DNA from: Desulfosporosinus nitroreducens
Lineage (GTDB): Bacteria > Bacillota > Desulfitobacteriia > Desulfitobacteriales > Desulfitobacteriaceae
Assembly: GCF_023897015.1 (NCBI RefSeq)
Contig: NZ_JAMHFY010000017.1
Location: forward strand, 53,373 to 117,372
Direction of reading: 5' to 3'
DNA length: 64,000 nucleotides
Shown here: positions 17,860 to 27,224 of the stretch, in pieces
How positions within the stretch are numbered: the stretch's first letter is position 1
Layout of the letters: each line of letters begins with the position of its first letter
Notes under the pieces: generated by a model
The model's database searches: none
Told to the model about the DNA's origin: nothing
The model's input: the letters and a program-made list of their open reading frames with translations, nothing else
Position numbers and translations under genes: made by a program

Positions 17860-18018
17860 GTCAGCATTGAAACATTGCTTAAATTATGTGAGGCACTGGA
17901 CATCACGCAGGATTACCTCCTGCTGGGTATTTTCAGATACACGAATGACAGTCTGTTTCCCAAATTAATCAAAAAAATCAAGCTGTGTGATGAGAAAAAG
18001 CAGCTATATTTAAATTGA
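17860..18018 (+). pseudogene. C-terminal remnant of an XRE-type regulator
   Basis: The frame 17860-18018 reads VSIETLLKLCEALDITQDYL LLG followed by a short helical tail and TGA. This is the typical last helix of a Cro/C1 DNA-binding domain plus linker; the first half of the domain and any start codon are absent. Remaining sequence between 17539 and 18033 shows no supported gene. Confidence 0.55.
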
Positions 18019-18033
18019 TTTGGAGGAATTCAT

Positions 18034-18903
18034 ATGAAAGTAAAGGCTTATAAAATAAATGCATTTGCTAAAACAGTGGAAGGTGGAAACCCGGCAGGCG
18101 TTGTGATAAATGTAAATTCATTATCAGAAAATGATATGAAAAAGATAGCTGGCATCCTTGGATTAAGCGAGACCGCTTTTGTCATGAAGTCTGATATTGC
18201 AGACTATAGAGTGCGTTTTTTCACACCGACTGAAGAAGTTGATTTATGTGGGCATGCTACAATAGCGGCTTTTTCAACATTATTAAGTGAGGACTATATT
18301 AAACGTGGAAATTATACGCAGGAAACAAAAGCAGGTGTTTTGAATGTTGAGGTTATGGCGGACTCATCAATCATGATGAATCAGACGAAGCCTAGTTTTT
18401 ATGAGGCGGTAGAAAAACAAGAAATAGCAGATTCTTTAAATATTTCTGTAGATGACATGAATGAAAAATTGCCTGCACAGATTGTATCGACAGGGCTCAG
18501 AGATATCATAGTCCCGATCAGAAGTATGGAAGTATTGAATGGCATAAAGCCCGATTTTGAAAAGGTTTCAGAAATCAGCAAAAAGTACAACACAATTGGT
18601 TATCACTTGTTTGCTCTTGATTCGCTCTATGATTCAAATGCACATTGTCGCAACTTGGCTCCTCTTTATGGTATTCCTGAAGAGTCAGCTACTGGGACGT
18701 CAAACGGTGCATTGGCTTGTTATTTGCTTAAATATGATCAGCTTAAGCACGAACACGTAAAAAACATGGTTTTTGAGCAAGGATACTCTATGAACATGCC
18801 ATCGGAGATTATGGTTTCTTTAAGCGTGGAAAACAATGAAATATATGAGGTCAAAGTGGGTGGAAAAGCTCTGAACTTATCGAGAATAGAAGTTGAACTA
18901 TAA
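18034..18903 (+). CDS. PhzF-family isomerase/epimerase-like protein
   Basis: ATG 18034 follows GGAGGAA. The 289-residue protein has PhzF motifs: NAFAKTVEGGNPAGVVI at the start, LGLSETAFV containing the conserved catalytic glutamate, RFFTPTEEVDLCGHATIAA and a C-terminal ESATGTSNGALACYLL. Family members isomerise small carboxylic acids or amino-acid-like substrates; the substrate here cannot be told. It is followed by an unrelated gene 25 bp downstream. Confidence 0.88.
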   Translation: MKVKAYKINAFAKTVEGGNPAGVVINVNSLSENDMKKIAGILGLSETAFVMKSDIADYRVRFFTPTEEVDLCGHATIAAFSTLLSEDYIKRGNYTQETKAGVLNVEVMADSSIMMNQTKPSFYEAVEKQEIADSLNISVDDMNEKLPAQIVSTGLRDIIVPIRSMEVLNGIKPDFEKVSEISKKYNTIGYHLFALDSLYDSNAHCRNLAPLYGIPEESATGTSNGALACYLLKYDQLKHEHVKNMVFEQGYSMNMPSEIMVSLSVENNEIYEVKVGGKALNLSRIEVEL

Positions 18904-18928
18904 AAAACACCAATTGTGGAGGTGAATT

Positions 18929-20455
18929 ATGTCATTTGACTATGGAGAGCTCAGAACAACAGCAAAAGCAATTGTTCAGATTCCGGAGCATTATCGGCTA
19001 GCAATGGAAGACAATACACGGGATGAGCAAGAACGGTCATTCATTTGGGAGGATCCAGGCAAAGATGACTGCCAAATTGAAATTATTCTGGATATTGAAA
19101 CCGGGCAGTTGATCAACCTGAATATCGATATGGAAGCCAAAGATTTGGTTGACCAAGACTGCTCGGCAGAGGAAGTGAGGGCGATCACGGACGCTTTTTT
19201 AGCGAACCATACCCCTGATTATGACGCATTCACTTGGGTAAATAGCGAAGAAAAAGGTAACTTGCAATTTATCACCTATAGGGAGGAAGTGGGAGGACTA
19301 CCCCTTCCCGATACGGGCTGCAGAATGACACTGGACAGTGGGTTGAACGTCATCCGCTATCAATTGGAAAAATCCAGACGAAAAGCTGCTCCTAAACCAG
19401 AATGGCCTGGCATCATCGTTGATGTGGAGACCGTGAGGCAGCAAGTGTTGAAAGATATGCGAATGGAGCTGACGATTGTTGCATTATATCCGTCCATGTA
19501 TGAAATGGAGGGAACAGAGCCTGAATATCGGCTTGTCTATGAACCGATTCCTGGCCATCGATTAATAGACGCCATTACAGGTGTTGATCTGTTTGGAATT
19601 AAACATTATGTGATGCCCTCCAGTCTTCCAATTACTCATATGGAGTCTGATATAAGCGATGAGCCAACGATTAAAGACAGCGCGACCTTGGAGATAGAGC
19701 TTGGTATCGACCCAGAGTTATACGTGCTTGAGAAGTCGAAGGATGACGGTGAGAGGATCAAAAGGTTGTATAAGTTCAGAGCGGAAGTAGCCGAGGATCC
19801 GGAATCTGAAGCACTTTCAGTGGATGCTTATATGAAACGAAAATGGGGCGATTCACTACGGAATCTGGAAGCCTCGTTTATGATTCAAGTCGAGAAGTCC
19901 ACGGGACGCCTGGTGGGGTTCCACCGGAGTCAACGGAAGAAAGAAGCAGCACCGTCACTAACTCGGGAGCAGTGTTGGGAGAAGGCGGAACAGTTCTTAC
20001 AACAGGTATTCCCAGACTACACTTCTTACCTTCAAATCGAAGTCGATCAGGAGGATATGGACAGGCAGCCGCGTGAGCGTGAGTTTTTCTACCTGCCTGT
20101 CTACATCGGCAATATCCCTGTTAATCATGAACGGGTCATGGTTAGTGTCAGCACTTCAACCGGGAAAATCTGCGTCTATATGGGAGTCTCTTATGAAATG
20201 CTTCGTGAGCTGGAAGAGCGGAATTTCCTCTATCCGACTCTGACAGCGGAAAAGGCGTTTGGCCTATACAGTGAGTATGTCAGATTCCGACTTAGATGGT
20301 TTAAAGACTTGGAGGACGAGGATCTGCCGGTTTATCGGTTGCTCTATGAGCCTATAACGACTCGTCGAAACGAATTTTCCTTGGATGCTGGCTGTAATCC
20401 AGGCTTAAGATATATCGATGCCTGCAATGGTGAGCTTATTTGGGAGAGGAGATAA
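18929..20455 (+). CDS. Soluble protein with YcdB/YcdC-like repeats
   Basis: ATG 18929 follows TGGAGGTG. The 508-residue protein has no signal or membrane helix. It consists of two similar halves: EIILDIETGQLINLNIDM... VRAITDAFLANHTPDYDAFT W and ASFMIQVEKSTGRLVGFHRS ... REQCWEKAEQFLQQVFPDYT, both followed by YREEVGGLPLP/FFYLPVYIGNIPVN-type strands. This resembles the YcdB/YcdC domain of spore formers, of unknown function. Only 98 bp separate it from the EcsA-like gene. Confidence 0.6.
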   Translation: MSFDYGELRTTAKAIVQIPEHYRLAMEDNTRDEQERSFIWEDPGKDDCQIEIILDIETGQLINLNIDMEAKDLVDQDCSAEEVRAITDAFLANHTPDYDAFTWVNSEEKGNLQFITYREEVGGLPLPDTGCRMTLDSGLNVIRYQLEKSRRKAAPKPEWPGIIVDVETVRQQVLKDMRMELTIVALYPSMYEMEGTEPEYRLVYEPIPGHRLIDAITGVDLFGIKHYVMPSSLPITHMESDISDEPTIKDSATLEIELGIDPELYVLEKSKDDGERIKRLYKFRAEVAEDPESEALSVDAYMKRKWGDSLRNLEASFMIQVEKSTGRLVGFHRSQRKKEAAPSLTREQCWEKAEQFLQQVFPDYTSYLQIEVDQEDMDRQPREREFFYLPVYIGNIPVNHERVMVSVSTSTGKICVYMGVSYEMLRELEERNFLYPTLTAEKAFGLYSEYVRFRLRWFKDLEDEDLPVYRLLYEPITTRRNEFSLDAGCNPGLRYIDACNGELIWERR

Positions 20456-20553
20456 GTGACTATATCCACAGTCAACCGGTAATTATCTGATCTGTATCAA
20501 AAATATTGTTCTTTACAAGTGGATGAAATTCGAAAACAAATGAGGATGAATCG

Positions 20554-21261
20554 ATGGAATTACTTACCGTAGATATTAAACACGCAGGTTATTCTGATAA
20601 CAAAGAGGTCATCAAAAATGTGACCTTATCTCTGAAACAGGGGGAACTCGTAGGACTGATTGGTCCTAACGGAGCTGGGAAAAGCACTACGATTAAGGCG
20701 ATCATGGGGTTGCTGCCGGTGATGGAGGGTAAGGTGGAATTCGCCGGGACGAGGAAAAACTTTGCCTATATCCCAGAACAGCCCATATTATATGATGGGT
20801 TAACACTTTGGGAACATTTAGAACTAGCTGCCGCTGCCTATGAAATCGAGCGAAAAGTATTTGTACCAAGGGCTGAGGAACTTCTCAAACTCTTCCGACT
20901 TACGGAAGTCAAGCATCATCTACCGGCTAGCTTTTCTAAGGGCATGCAGCAAAAGGTCATGCTTATTGTGAGTTTTTTACTAGAGCCCTCAGTTTTTGTG
21001 GTGGACGAGCCTTTTGTGGGGCTGGATCCTAGGGGTACGAAGGACTTCCTGGCTTATTTAAACCAGGCTAGAGCCAAGGGAGCAGGAGTATTGATGTGTA
21101 CACATATATTGGATACTGCGGAACGAATCTGTAGTTCTTTTGTATTAATGAACGCTGGGGGAGTTATAGCTCGGGGAGATCTTGAAGAAATCAGGGAACA
21201 ATGCCAGTCACCTAAGAGCTCTCTATTGGAATGTTTTGATAAACTCCTGGAGAATAGCTAA
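20554..21261 (+). CDS. ecsA: EcsA-like ABC transporter ATP-binding protein
   Basis: The 235-residue ATPase has Walker A GPNGAGKS at residues 37-44, a Q-loop region IPEQPILYDGLT, the signature FSKGMQQKVML and Walker B VFVVDEPFVGLDP. ATG 20554 has a GAGGATGAAT ribosome site. Its stop abuts the start of the membrane partner, so the two form a unit. EcsAB transporters affect secretion, intramembrane proteolysis and biofilm in Bacillus; substrate unknown. Confidence 0.85.
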   Translation: MELLTVDIKHAGYSDNKEVIKNVTLSLKQGELVGLIGPNGAGKSTTIKAIMGLLPVMEGKVEFAGTRKNFAYIPEQPILYDGLTLWEHLELAAAAYEIERKVFVPRAEELLKLFRLTEVKHHLPASFSKGMQQKVMLIVSFLLEPSVFVVDEPFVGLDPRGTKDFLAYLNQARAKGAGVLMCTHILDTAERICSSFVLMNAGGVIARGDLEEIREQCQSPKSSLLECFDKLLENS

Positions 21262-22488
21262 ATGATTACCGTGACTAGGCTATTTTTTCAGCGAATTATT
21301 TCAGACTGGAACTATCAGTATCAAGTATGGAGAACTGCCGTAGATTGGATTGTAGCACTTTATATTGTCATCCCTTTTTCGGCTGGCTTCATTTATTATT
21401 ATCTTTCCTGGTGGAGGACGGTCCCTGGGTGGCTGGACTATATTCCCCTCAATGCTCTGTCAGCAATTATTGTCATCTTCGCTTGGTCAGGTACAATACG
21501 TATTTTCGTGGAGGGTGCGGATCAGCTCTTCCTCTTACAGCGCAAAGTGTGGATTAGCCGGATTATTAAGTATAGTTTAGTGTATGCTGTTGTCTATAAC
21601 CTTGTGGTAACCTTATTGTTGCTGACTATTCTGGCGCCACTTTTATTATTGCATTACGGTTTTTCTTTGATAAGTGTCGTATGGCTAACCGTTTTAGTCT
21701 TTCTCCTTAAGAACTGTATGGGTCTTGGTAAACAACTCATCGAACTTCGTTTCAAGGGTTGGGCTAAGCGCATGGTGATACTGATCATTTTTTTAGTAAT
21801 GGGTGTGTATGTGAGGCAAAGTGTGGCTCTTTTGGTGAGTCGCAGCGGTCTGTTTTATCTGTCTATCTTAGTACTCTTGATCATCTTAAGTAAGCTCTTA
21901 GATAAACGAGCTAAATTAAAGGGGATTTTCTTTGAAGATGTTGCCAGGGAGCAAACTGCTAGACTCAGACTAGCTAAGTACATGCTACAGAATGCCGGAA
22001 CCTATGTAAAAAGGCCAAGATTCTCCAGAAAACGCCCCTTATTATTCAGAAACTCTAATTTGCTCTTTAAAAAACGCAACCCTGTGAACGGTTTGGTGGA
22101 AATGTGTCTTAAATATGAGTTGCGTAATCAGAAAGATGTTGAGTTTTATCTTAAAATGGTTGGGGTAAGTATTTTAGCTATATTAGTCTTTCCCCCGGAT
22201 TATGGATGGCTTCTCTGGTTTGTTTTTTCAATCATGATATCCAACATCGTTTGGTTGTTTTGGCAAGAGGTTATTAAGGACCCCTATGTTAGTTTATTCC
22301 CCTGGCTCCCAGAATCGAAGATTGCGGCGATGAGCAAAGCTATATTTCTTATGGCTTTGCCGGGGCAACTTATTCTCGGTGTTGTGGTAGCAGCTAAGAC
22401 ACACTCATGGTTGGGGGGGCTAGTGATGGTGCCTATCACAGTTATTACAGGCTATTATATTGCCAGAAAAATTTCATTAAAGTCTTAA
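21262..22488 (+). CDS. ecsB: EcsB-like ABC transporter permease
   Basis: The 408-residue protein begins at ATG 21262 directly after the ecsA stop. It has about eight to nine hydrophobic helices, a soluble basic stretch in the middle (RPRFSRKRPLLFRNSNLLFK KRNP) and the EcsB-like N-terminus (FFQRIISDWNYQYQVWRTAV DW). The assignment rests on this layout and the partner. A terminator follows. Confidence 0.82.
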   Translation: MITVTRLFFQRIISDWNYQYQVWRTAVDWIVALYIVIPFSAGFIYYYLSWWRTVPGWLDYIPLNALSAIIVIFAWSGTIRIFVEGADQLFLLQRKVWISRIIKYSLVYAVVYNLVVTLLLLTILAPLLLLHYGFSLISVVWLTVLVFLLKNCMGLGKQLIELRFKGWAKRMVILIIFLVMGVYVRQSVALLVSRSGLFYLSILVLLIILSKLLDKRAKLKGIFFEDVAREQTARLRLAKYMLQNAGTYVKRPRFSRKRPLLFRNSNLLFKKRNPVNGLVEMCLKYELRNQKDVEFYLKMVGVSILAILVFPPDYGWLLWFVFSIMISNIVWLFWQEVIKDPYVSLFPWLPESKIAAMSKAIFLMALPGQLILGVVVAAKTHSWLGGLVMVPITVITGYYIARKISLKS

Positions 22489-22545
22489 AAGCGCATCTAA
22501 AATGCGGAGCAGAACCCATTGGTTACCTTTTATATCATAAATTAG

Positions 22546-22577
22546 TCCTAGGCTTTAACGGCCTGGGATTTTGTTTT
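22546..22577 (+). terminator. Intrinsic terminator after ecsB
   Basis: TCCTAGGC (22546-22553) pairs with GCCTGGGA (22561-22568, one G-U) and is followed by ttttgtttt. Confidence 0.65.
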
Positions 22578-22694
22578 GTCAGCATTAGATCTAGGTGGAA
22601 TTCAGAGGATGTGGCATCTCCTGACTGGGGTAGAGGTACAGAGATAGCATTCATTTTGATCGAATCAATAACGGGGCATTTTTTGAGGAAATAG

Positions 22695-22750
22695 TTGACA
22701 AAAATCGCTTACAAATGTAAGCTGGAATTATCAACAGGATTACGAATGTA
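22695..22750 (+). promoter_or_regulatory. BlaI-type promoter with two operators (copy 3)
   Basis: TTGACA at 22695-22700 with a weak -10 about 22718. Operators TTACAAATGTAA (22709-22720) and TTACGAATGTAG (22740-22751). The arrangement mirrors those at 5005-5046 and 15251-15281, though operator spacing differs (31, 28 and 18 bp centre to centre). Confidence 0.75.
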
Positions 22751-22764
22751 GGCAGGTGAAGGAA

Positions 22765-23133
22765 ATGCAAAGTATTCCCCAAATATCCGATGCTGAATGG
22801 CTGGTAATGAAAGTACTATGGAAGGAGTCTCCTCTCGGTTCCAGCGATGTCATTAATGAATTGAAGGGGATAACTGACTGGAAACCAAAAACGATTAAAA
22901 CATTACTTAGTCGATTGGTTACTAAAAAAGCTTTATCCTATGAGGTTGGAAGCCGAGGATACTCATATTATCCTTTAGTTTCTGAAAACGAATGTGCCAA
23001 AGAAGAAGCGAGGTCATTTTTAGGTCGTGTTTATAACGGTTCTCTTAATCTACTCGTTAAAAACTTTATCGAGAACAAAGAACTATCGACAGAAGAAATA
23101 GAAGAGCTTAAGAAACTCTTAGAAGATAAGTAA
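22765..23133 (+). CDS. blaI: BlaI/MecI-family repressor (copy 3)
   Basis: ATG 22765 is chosen over GTG 22756 because AGGTGAAGG precedes it at good spacing. The 122-residue protein has the BlaI winged helix (ISDAEWLVMKVLWKESPLGS SDVINEL; DWKPKTIKTLLSRLVTKKAL) and the tail EARSFLGRVYNGSLNLLVKN FIENKELSTEEIEELKKLLE. It heads an operon with the BlaR1-like gene 19 bp downstream. Confidence 0.92.
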   Translation: MQSIPQISDAEWLVMKVLWKESPLGSSDVINELKGITDWKPKTIKTLLSRLVTKKALSYEVGSRGYSYYPLVSENECAKEEARSFLGRVYNGSLNLLVKNFIENKELSTEEIEELKKLLEDK

Positions 23134-23152
23134 TCCGGACGGGGGTGATTTT

Positions 23153-25156
23153 ATGGAATTAGAGTTGGTCTTCAATTGGGTTATTAAATCCTCTCTTATG
23201 GCTAGTGTTTTGGCAGTCTTAATTTTGCTGGTAAACTATGCACTGCGAAATAAACTAGCTGCCAAGTGGCAATATGCTATCTGGATGCTGCTGATCATTC
23301 GCTTACTAATACCTTACGATATTCAAAGTCCGTGGAGTATTTACAGCTTATTACCTAACAATTCGATACCAAGTCTGATGGTCAATCAAGCAAATATTTG
23401 GATGACTGATAACGATACTCAAATCGATCTATCAGGGAAAGAGATCCAGTTAACGAATGATCAATCTATTCTCAACAAACAAAGCAATACTAAATCGGAA
23501 GAACCTATTGCTGAGGATTTGTCTAATGTCTACATCTACATATTAGCAATTATATGGTTAGTCGGGGTTTTAATTTTAGCTATTCTGACCATTGCTGCAA
23601 ACCTTAGATTCTATTTCAAAGTAAGACGAGAACCTTCTGTAACAAACGCAAGGATGTCCAACCTCATGCAAGAGTGCAGCCGTATACTGGGTATTAGAAA
23701 AAACCTTCCGATCATAATCACGAATCGTATAGAAGCACCTTGTCTTTACGGAATAGTTAGTCCCAAACTTCTTCTTCCTAAATCCCTAGTCAATAGGCTA
23801 AGGGAAGAAAATATCCGACATATTTTTATCCATGAACTAGCTCATTATAAAAGGAACGATATACTTATTAATTGGCTGGCCGTTGCCGCACAGATAGTTC
23901 ATTGGTTTAATCCCTTAATTTGGTACTCTTTTGCGAAAATGCGTGAAGACTGCGAGTTAGCTTGTGATGCCGATAGCTTAAGTTTTTTAAAGCCTGAGGA
24001 GTATCAGAGCTATGGTTTATCCATCATCAGTTTAGTAACCCCTGCTCAATCTTCATGGCTCCCAGGAACAACCGGTTTCTTTGGGAACAAAAACAATCAG
24101 CAAATTAGGAGGAGAATTAAAATGATCAAGTTTTTTCAGAAACCCACTTTGAAATGGACTTGGACTGCGATCGTTATAATCATTAGTTTAGGCTTAGTAG
24201 GTTTTACTAACTCAATATCAAACGCTACTCCTGCAGCGGGAGCAAGCACACCGAAACAAACGTCCCAGTCTAATCAGTTATCTGCTGTAATGGATGAAAG
24301 TTTTGATTATAACAAGTCCCTCTCTTTCACCCCCTTACTTCCAAGTTACACAGCAGGGTACCAGCTTACAGATTCGACGGCATATAAGGAAATTACCCCT
24401 CCAAGCAATAATGATAGTCGTTACTTAGCCAGTTATGGCAGCAGCGAGGAGTTTAAATTTAGGATCTACGAGACAACAAGCCCAAAAGGGATGCATCCTC
24501 TCTATTTTGCTGGTATAGATCAAGGAACAAAAACTCAAATCAAAATTGGTGATGTGCCAGCAACACTATATGAGAGCGAATATGGCAATGCTATTCAATT
24601 CATAAAGAATGGTATTGAGTACACGGTCGGCGCCCGACATGATGGAGGTATTTCGCTTAATGATTTGAAGAAAATCTGCGAAAGTATAGTTGTTCCAGTG
24701 AATAGCCCTCCTACAAACTTTTTTATCGATAAAACCGGTCCTACGGCTTCTGATGGGTTAAGTTTTAAAACACTTCAACCGGGAGATATCGTCGTTCCGC
24801 CGGGGCATAAGTTCCAAGTCGCATCCTCCAGAATAAGTATCGAAGGGGTCAAGAAGTCAGAAGTCTTTACAATGTCCTATACTACAGCAGGAGCATCATT
24901 TTTAGATGTAGAGATAGGTAAAGGAGACCAGACGTTCGGAGAACAGACTCCGGTGTTAACACCAGACTCTGATTTTGATATGAAACAAATTGACGGAACT
25001 GAAGTTAAACTGCGTAAAACCCACAATGATAATTTGCCAGCTGCTAAGTTTACAATCCCTGAGAATGGTTTGGAATGTATGATTTATTCGACTGTGCAGG
25101 AATCTGAAGTAGAGAAAGCGGCAGCATCAATTTTACAAGCTTATTCAAAGCTGTAA
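23153..25156 (+). CDS. blaR1: BlaR1-like M56 sensor protease with DUF4367-like outer repeats (copy 3)
   Basis: ATG 23153 follows GGGGGTGA. The 667-residue protein has N-terminal helices, HELAH at residues 227-231, EDCELACDADSL downstream and a helix about 342-358. The outer part differs from copies 1 and 2: two similar units of about 130 residues, LSFTPLLPSYTAGYQLTDST ... GDVPATLYESEYGNAIQFIK NGIEYTVG and LSFKTLQPGDIVVPPGHKFQ ... DGTEVKLRKT, ENGLECMIYS, both of DUF4367 type as found in anti-sigma proteins. Its 3' end is nearly repeated at bases 1-69. Confidence 0.88.
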   Translation: MELELVFNWVIKSSLMASVLAVLILLVNYALRNKLAAKWQYAIWMLLIIRLLIPYDIQSPWSIYSLLPNNSIPSLMVNQANIWMTDNDTQIDLSGKEIQLTNDQSILNKQSNTKSEEPIAEDLSNVYIYILAIIWLVGVLILAILTIAANLRFYFKVRREPSVTNARMSNLMQECSRILGIRKNLPIIITNRIEAPCLYGIVSPKLLLPKSLVNRLREENIRHIFIHELAHYKRNDILINWLAVAAQIVHWFNPLIWYSFAKMREDCELACDADSLSFLKPEEYQSYGLSIISLVTPAQSSWLPGTTGFFGNKNNQQIRRRIKMIKFFQKPTLKWTWTAIVIIISLGLVGFTNSISNATPAAGASTPKQTSQSNQLSAVMDESFDYNKSLSFTPLLPSYTAGYQLTDSTAYKEITPPSNNDSRYLASYGSSEEFKFRIYETTSPKGMHPLYFAGIDQGTKTQIKIGDVPATLYESEYGNAIQFIKNGIEYTVGARHDGGISLNDLKKICESIVVPVNSPPTNFFIDKTGPTASDGLSFKTLQPGDIVVPPGHKFQVASSRISIEGVKKSEVFTMSYTTAGASFLDVEIGKGDQTFGEQTPVLTPDSDFDMKQIDGTEVKLRKTHNDNLPAAKFTIPENGLECMIYSTVQESEVEKAAASILQAYSKL

Positions 25157-25164
25157 TAATGAGA

Positions 25165-25475
25165 CATGAATTGGGAGCAACTGTGAATTACCTGCTACGG
25201 TCCGTTGTCATTGTGGGTTTACTATACAGCGAAACAATATACGGCAACAATTCCGAATACTGATAAAGTTGTTCATTATAATATAGGACCATCCGCAATG
25301 CATATAACTGGTTCAGAGCAGTTTGAAAGCCTGATTTATCCTGCTTGGTACGTCAAAATCGACGGACAGGAAGTAGATGGTGGTTCTATAACCCATAATA
25401 TTCATTACATACAGGATGTAGTTTTCATTATAGAGTGAAGAACCAACTACATTAGCTATTTAGTATCAGGGCCTT
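25165..25475 (+). pseudogene. Internally deleted copy of blaR1 copy 2
   Basis: 25170-25225 matches 15795-15850 (N-terminal helix coding region) and then jumps to sequence matching 16971 onward (YTATIPNTDKVVHYNIGPSA MHITGSEQFESLIYPAWYVK), ending near the equivalent of 17220. About 1.1 kb, including the whole protease domain, is missing, and TGA at 25436 interrupts the outer domain. The remainder up to 25690 shows no gene. Confidence 0.8.
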
Positions 25476-25708
25476 TTAGATAATTTGTTACTTTAACCTC
25501 AATCATTACAAATATAGGGGAAGGGGGCAATATGCACTGAAAAGGAACGAAAAAGCAAACGATACAACTTTAGCGCAGAGTTGATTTTGAACGACTGACT
25601 ATTTTAAAATAATTTATTTGGAATTTTTCTGGATTTAATGAAGAAAATCCCCCTCCTTAATTGTCTAAGTAATAAGGAAAAAAAATTATTACTAGGAGGA
25701 TGAAAATC

Positions 25709-26149
25709 ATGAAATAACTAGCTCTAACATTTCTATTCGTTGCCGTAATGTTGTTTGGATCCAGCCCCGTACTTGCGTCCCCAGAATCATCTGTATCAAA
25801 CCCCATCGATGGAGGAAGTGGCATTGAAGCATTACAGCTTATTCAGGGCGGGTACAGCAGTATTCAAAATGCCGGGAACAATCAGGTTAGCATCTACGGT
25901 GAAACATTGACTTATAAGGTCACTGACATTGTTGGTGTGAAATTTCATCTTCAATACGACAATAATGGATCATGGGTTACGTTAGACACTATAAGTCGAG
26001 AAGATTATAATACAAATTTATTTACTACAATGGTCGGCTACACAGTATCTCCGGGATATACTTACAGGGTTGCGACTGAACACTATGCTTATGATGGGTC
26101 TTTTAAGGAGACTGCCTGGACTTATACATCGGGAGTATACATGCCATAG
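25709..26149 (+). pseudogene. Small exported protein with stop at codon 3
   Basis: AGGAGGA (25694-25700) and ATG 25709 are correctly placed, but codon 3 is TAA (25715-25717) where a lysine AAA is expected. The same frame then gives a complete signal peptide (LALTFLFVAVMLFGSSPVLA) and a 120-residue mature protein (GIEALQLIQGGYSSIQNAGN; YKVTDIVGVKFHLQYDNNGS W; PGYTYRVATEHYAYDGSFKE). The family looks like DUF6147-type small secreted proteins. Initiation at ATG 25748 would lack most of the signal. A strong terminator follows. Confidence 0.75.
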
Positions 26150-26183
26150 CCATAGCCGTTGCCGTTATTTTGAAATCACGAAA

Positions 26184-26224
26184 ACGCAAGAGAGCATTCT
26201 GACAATGCTCTCTTGCGTTTTTTC
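26184..26224 (+). terminator. Strong intrinsic terminator
   Basis: ACGCAAGAGAGCATT (26184-26198) pairs perfectly with AATGCTCTCTTGCGT (26204-26218), five-base loop, then tttttcc. Confidence 0.9.
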
Positions 26225-26313
26225 CTTTATATCTGTGCAGGGCCTGTGCCCGCCGGCCTTATTACCGGCGAGCCGCCCTGCGCAAAGTTTTTGGCAGAGG
26301 TCAAGGAATTCTG

Positions 26314-27224
26314 TTAATTGCTCAGATTAATCTTTAGATTTGTCTTGACTGCTGGGGGCCACTCTTCCAGCATATTAGCCATATTCTGAAGCATTTCATG
26401 GGCTGCTGCCCTGTTCATTTCCTTCTTTTCCGGATCTATTCTGGCTAAGGCGCTGAGGGTCTTCAGAAGCTCATCGCAGGCCTTGCGGATGTTTTCACGG
26501 TGAATGGAGAATTGGGCGTCGTAGGATATACTGGAGGTTTTGGCTTGTGCCGCTTTGAGGTGATTTTCTTGGCGGAGGGGACATCTTCTTTGATCTTGTC
26601 CAGCTCCCGCTGCTTTTGGGTGACTTTATCCTGCTCGTTATGGTATCTCAGCTTGTATTCGTCTGCCTGTTTCTCCAAGCCTTCGGTCTGTTCGGTAAAG
26701 CGAGCGATTTCCCTGTCTTTGCCGTTCAGCTCTTTTTTAAGGCTTTCTTTCTCTTCAATGGCCTGATCCCTATCTGCGCGGGCCTGATCTCTGTCCTCAA
26801 TCGCCTGGTTCTTTTCGCTGACAGCCTGCTGCAGCTCCCGGGCGGACATATTTTCAATAGCGTTGTTCTTGGCGAATTCCTCCCGCTCCTCTTCCGGGAC
26901 ACCTAAGAGGATTAGGGCTTGGGAGTAGGTCAAATTATGCAACGTTGCATAATTCGAGCTGTTGTCCCCCTCAGGGGAGACGAGGAGTTTGGGGCCGTAC
27001 TCCCTGAAGATTTGCATTAGTCTGGTAGCGGTGCTGTGGGAGTAACTGACGGATTCCTCCAGCCACTTGCCCCATTCCCCATGCTTAAGCAAGGCCTTGG
27101 CTTCCGTCAGGCGCCGGCCGATCTCGACGGCGTTGATAAGCACGATTTTCTCGGTGTGGTGTTTAATCATATTAATTTCAGTCGCGATCACAAGGGGTGT
27201 ACGTTCCATGATTACATCATTCAT
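26314..27224 (-). pseudogene. DUF3102 coiled-coil protein with C-terminal frameshift
   Basis: From ATG 27224 the protein shows the DUF3102 core (VIATEINMIKHHTEKIVLIN AVEIGRRLTEAKALLKHGEW GKWLEESVSYSHSTATRLMQ) and a long charged coiled coil with repeated IEDRDQARADRDQAIEEKES. Near 26510 the open frame switches to a short tail, whereas the other frame continues with a sensible C-terminus (FSIHRENIRKACDELLKTLS ALARIDPEKKEMNRAAAHEM LQN) to TAA at 26314-26316. Total length 911 is not a multiple of three. Proteins of this type are often on mobile or accessory DNA; function unknown. Confidence 0.75.
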
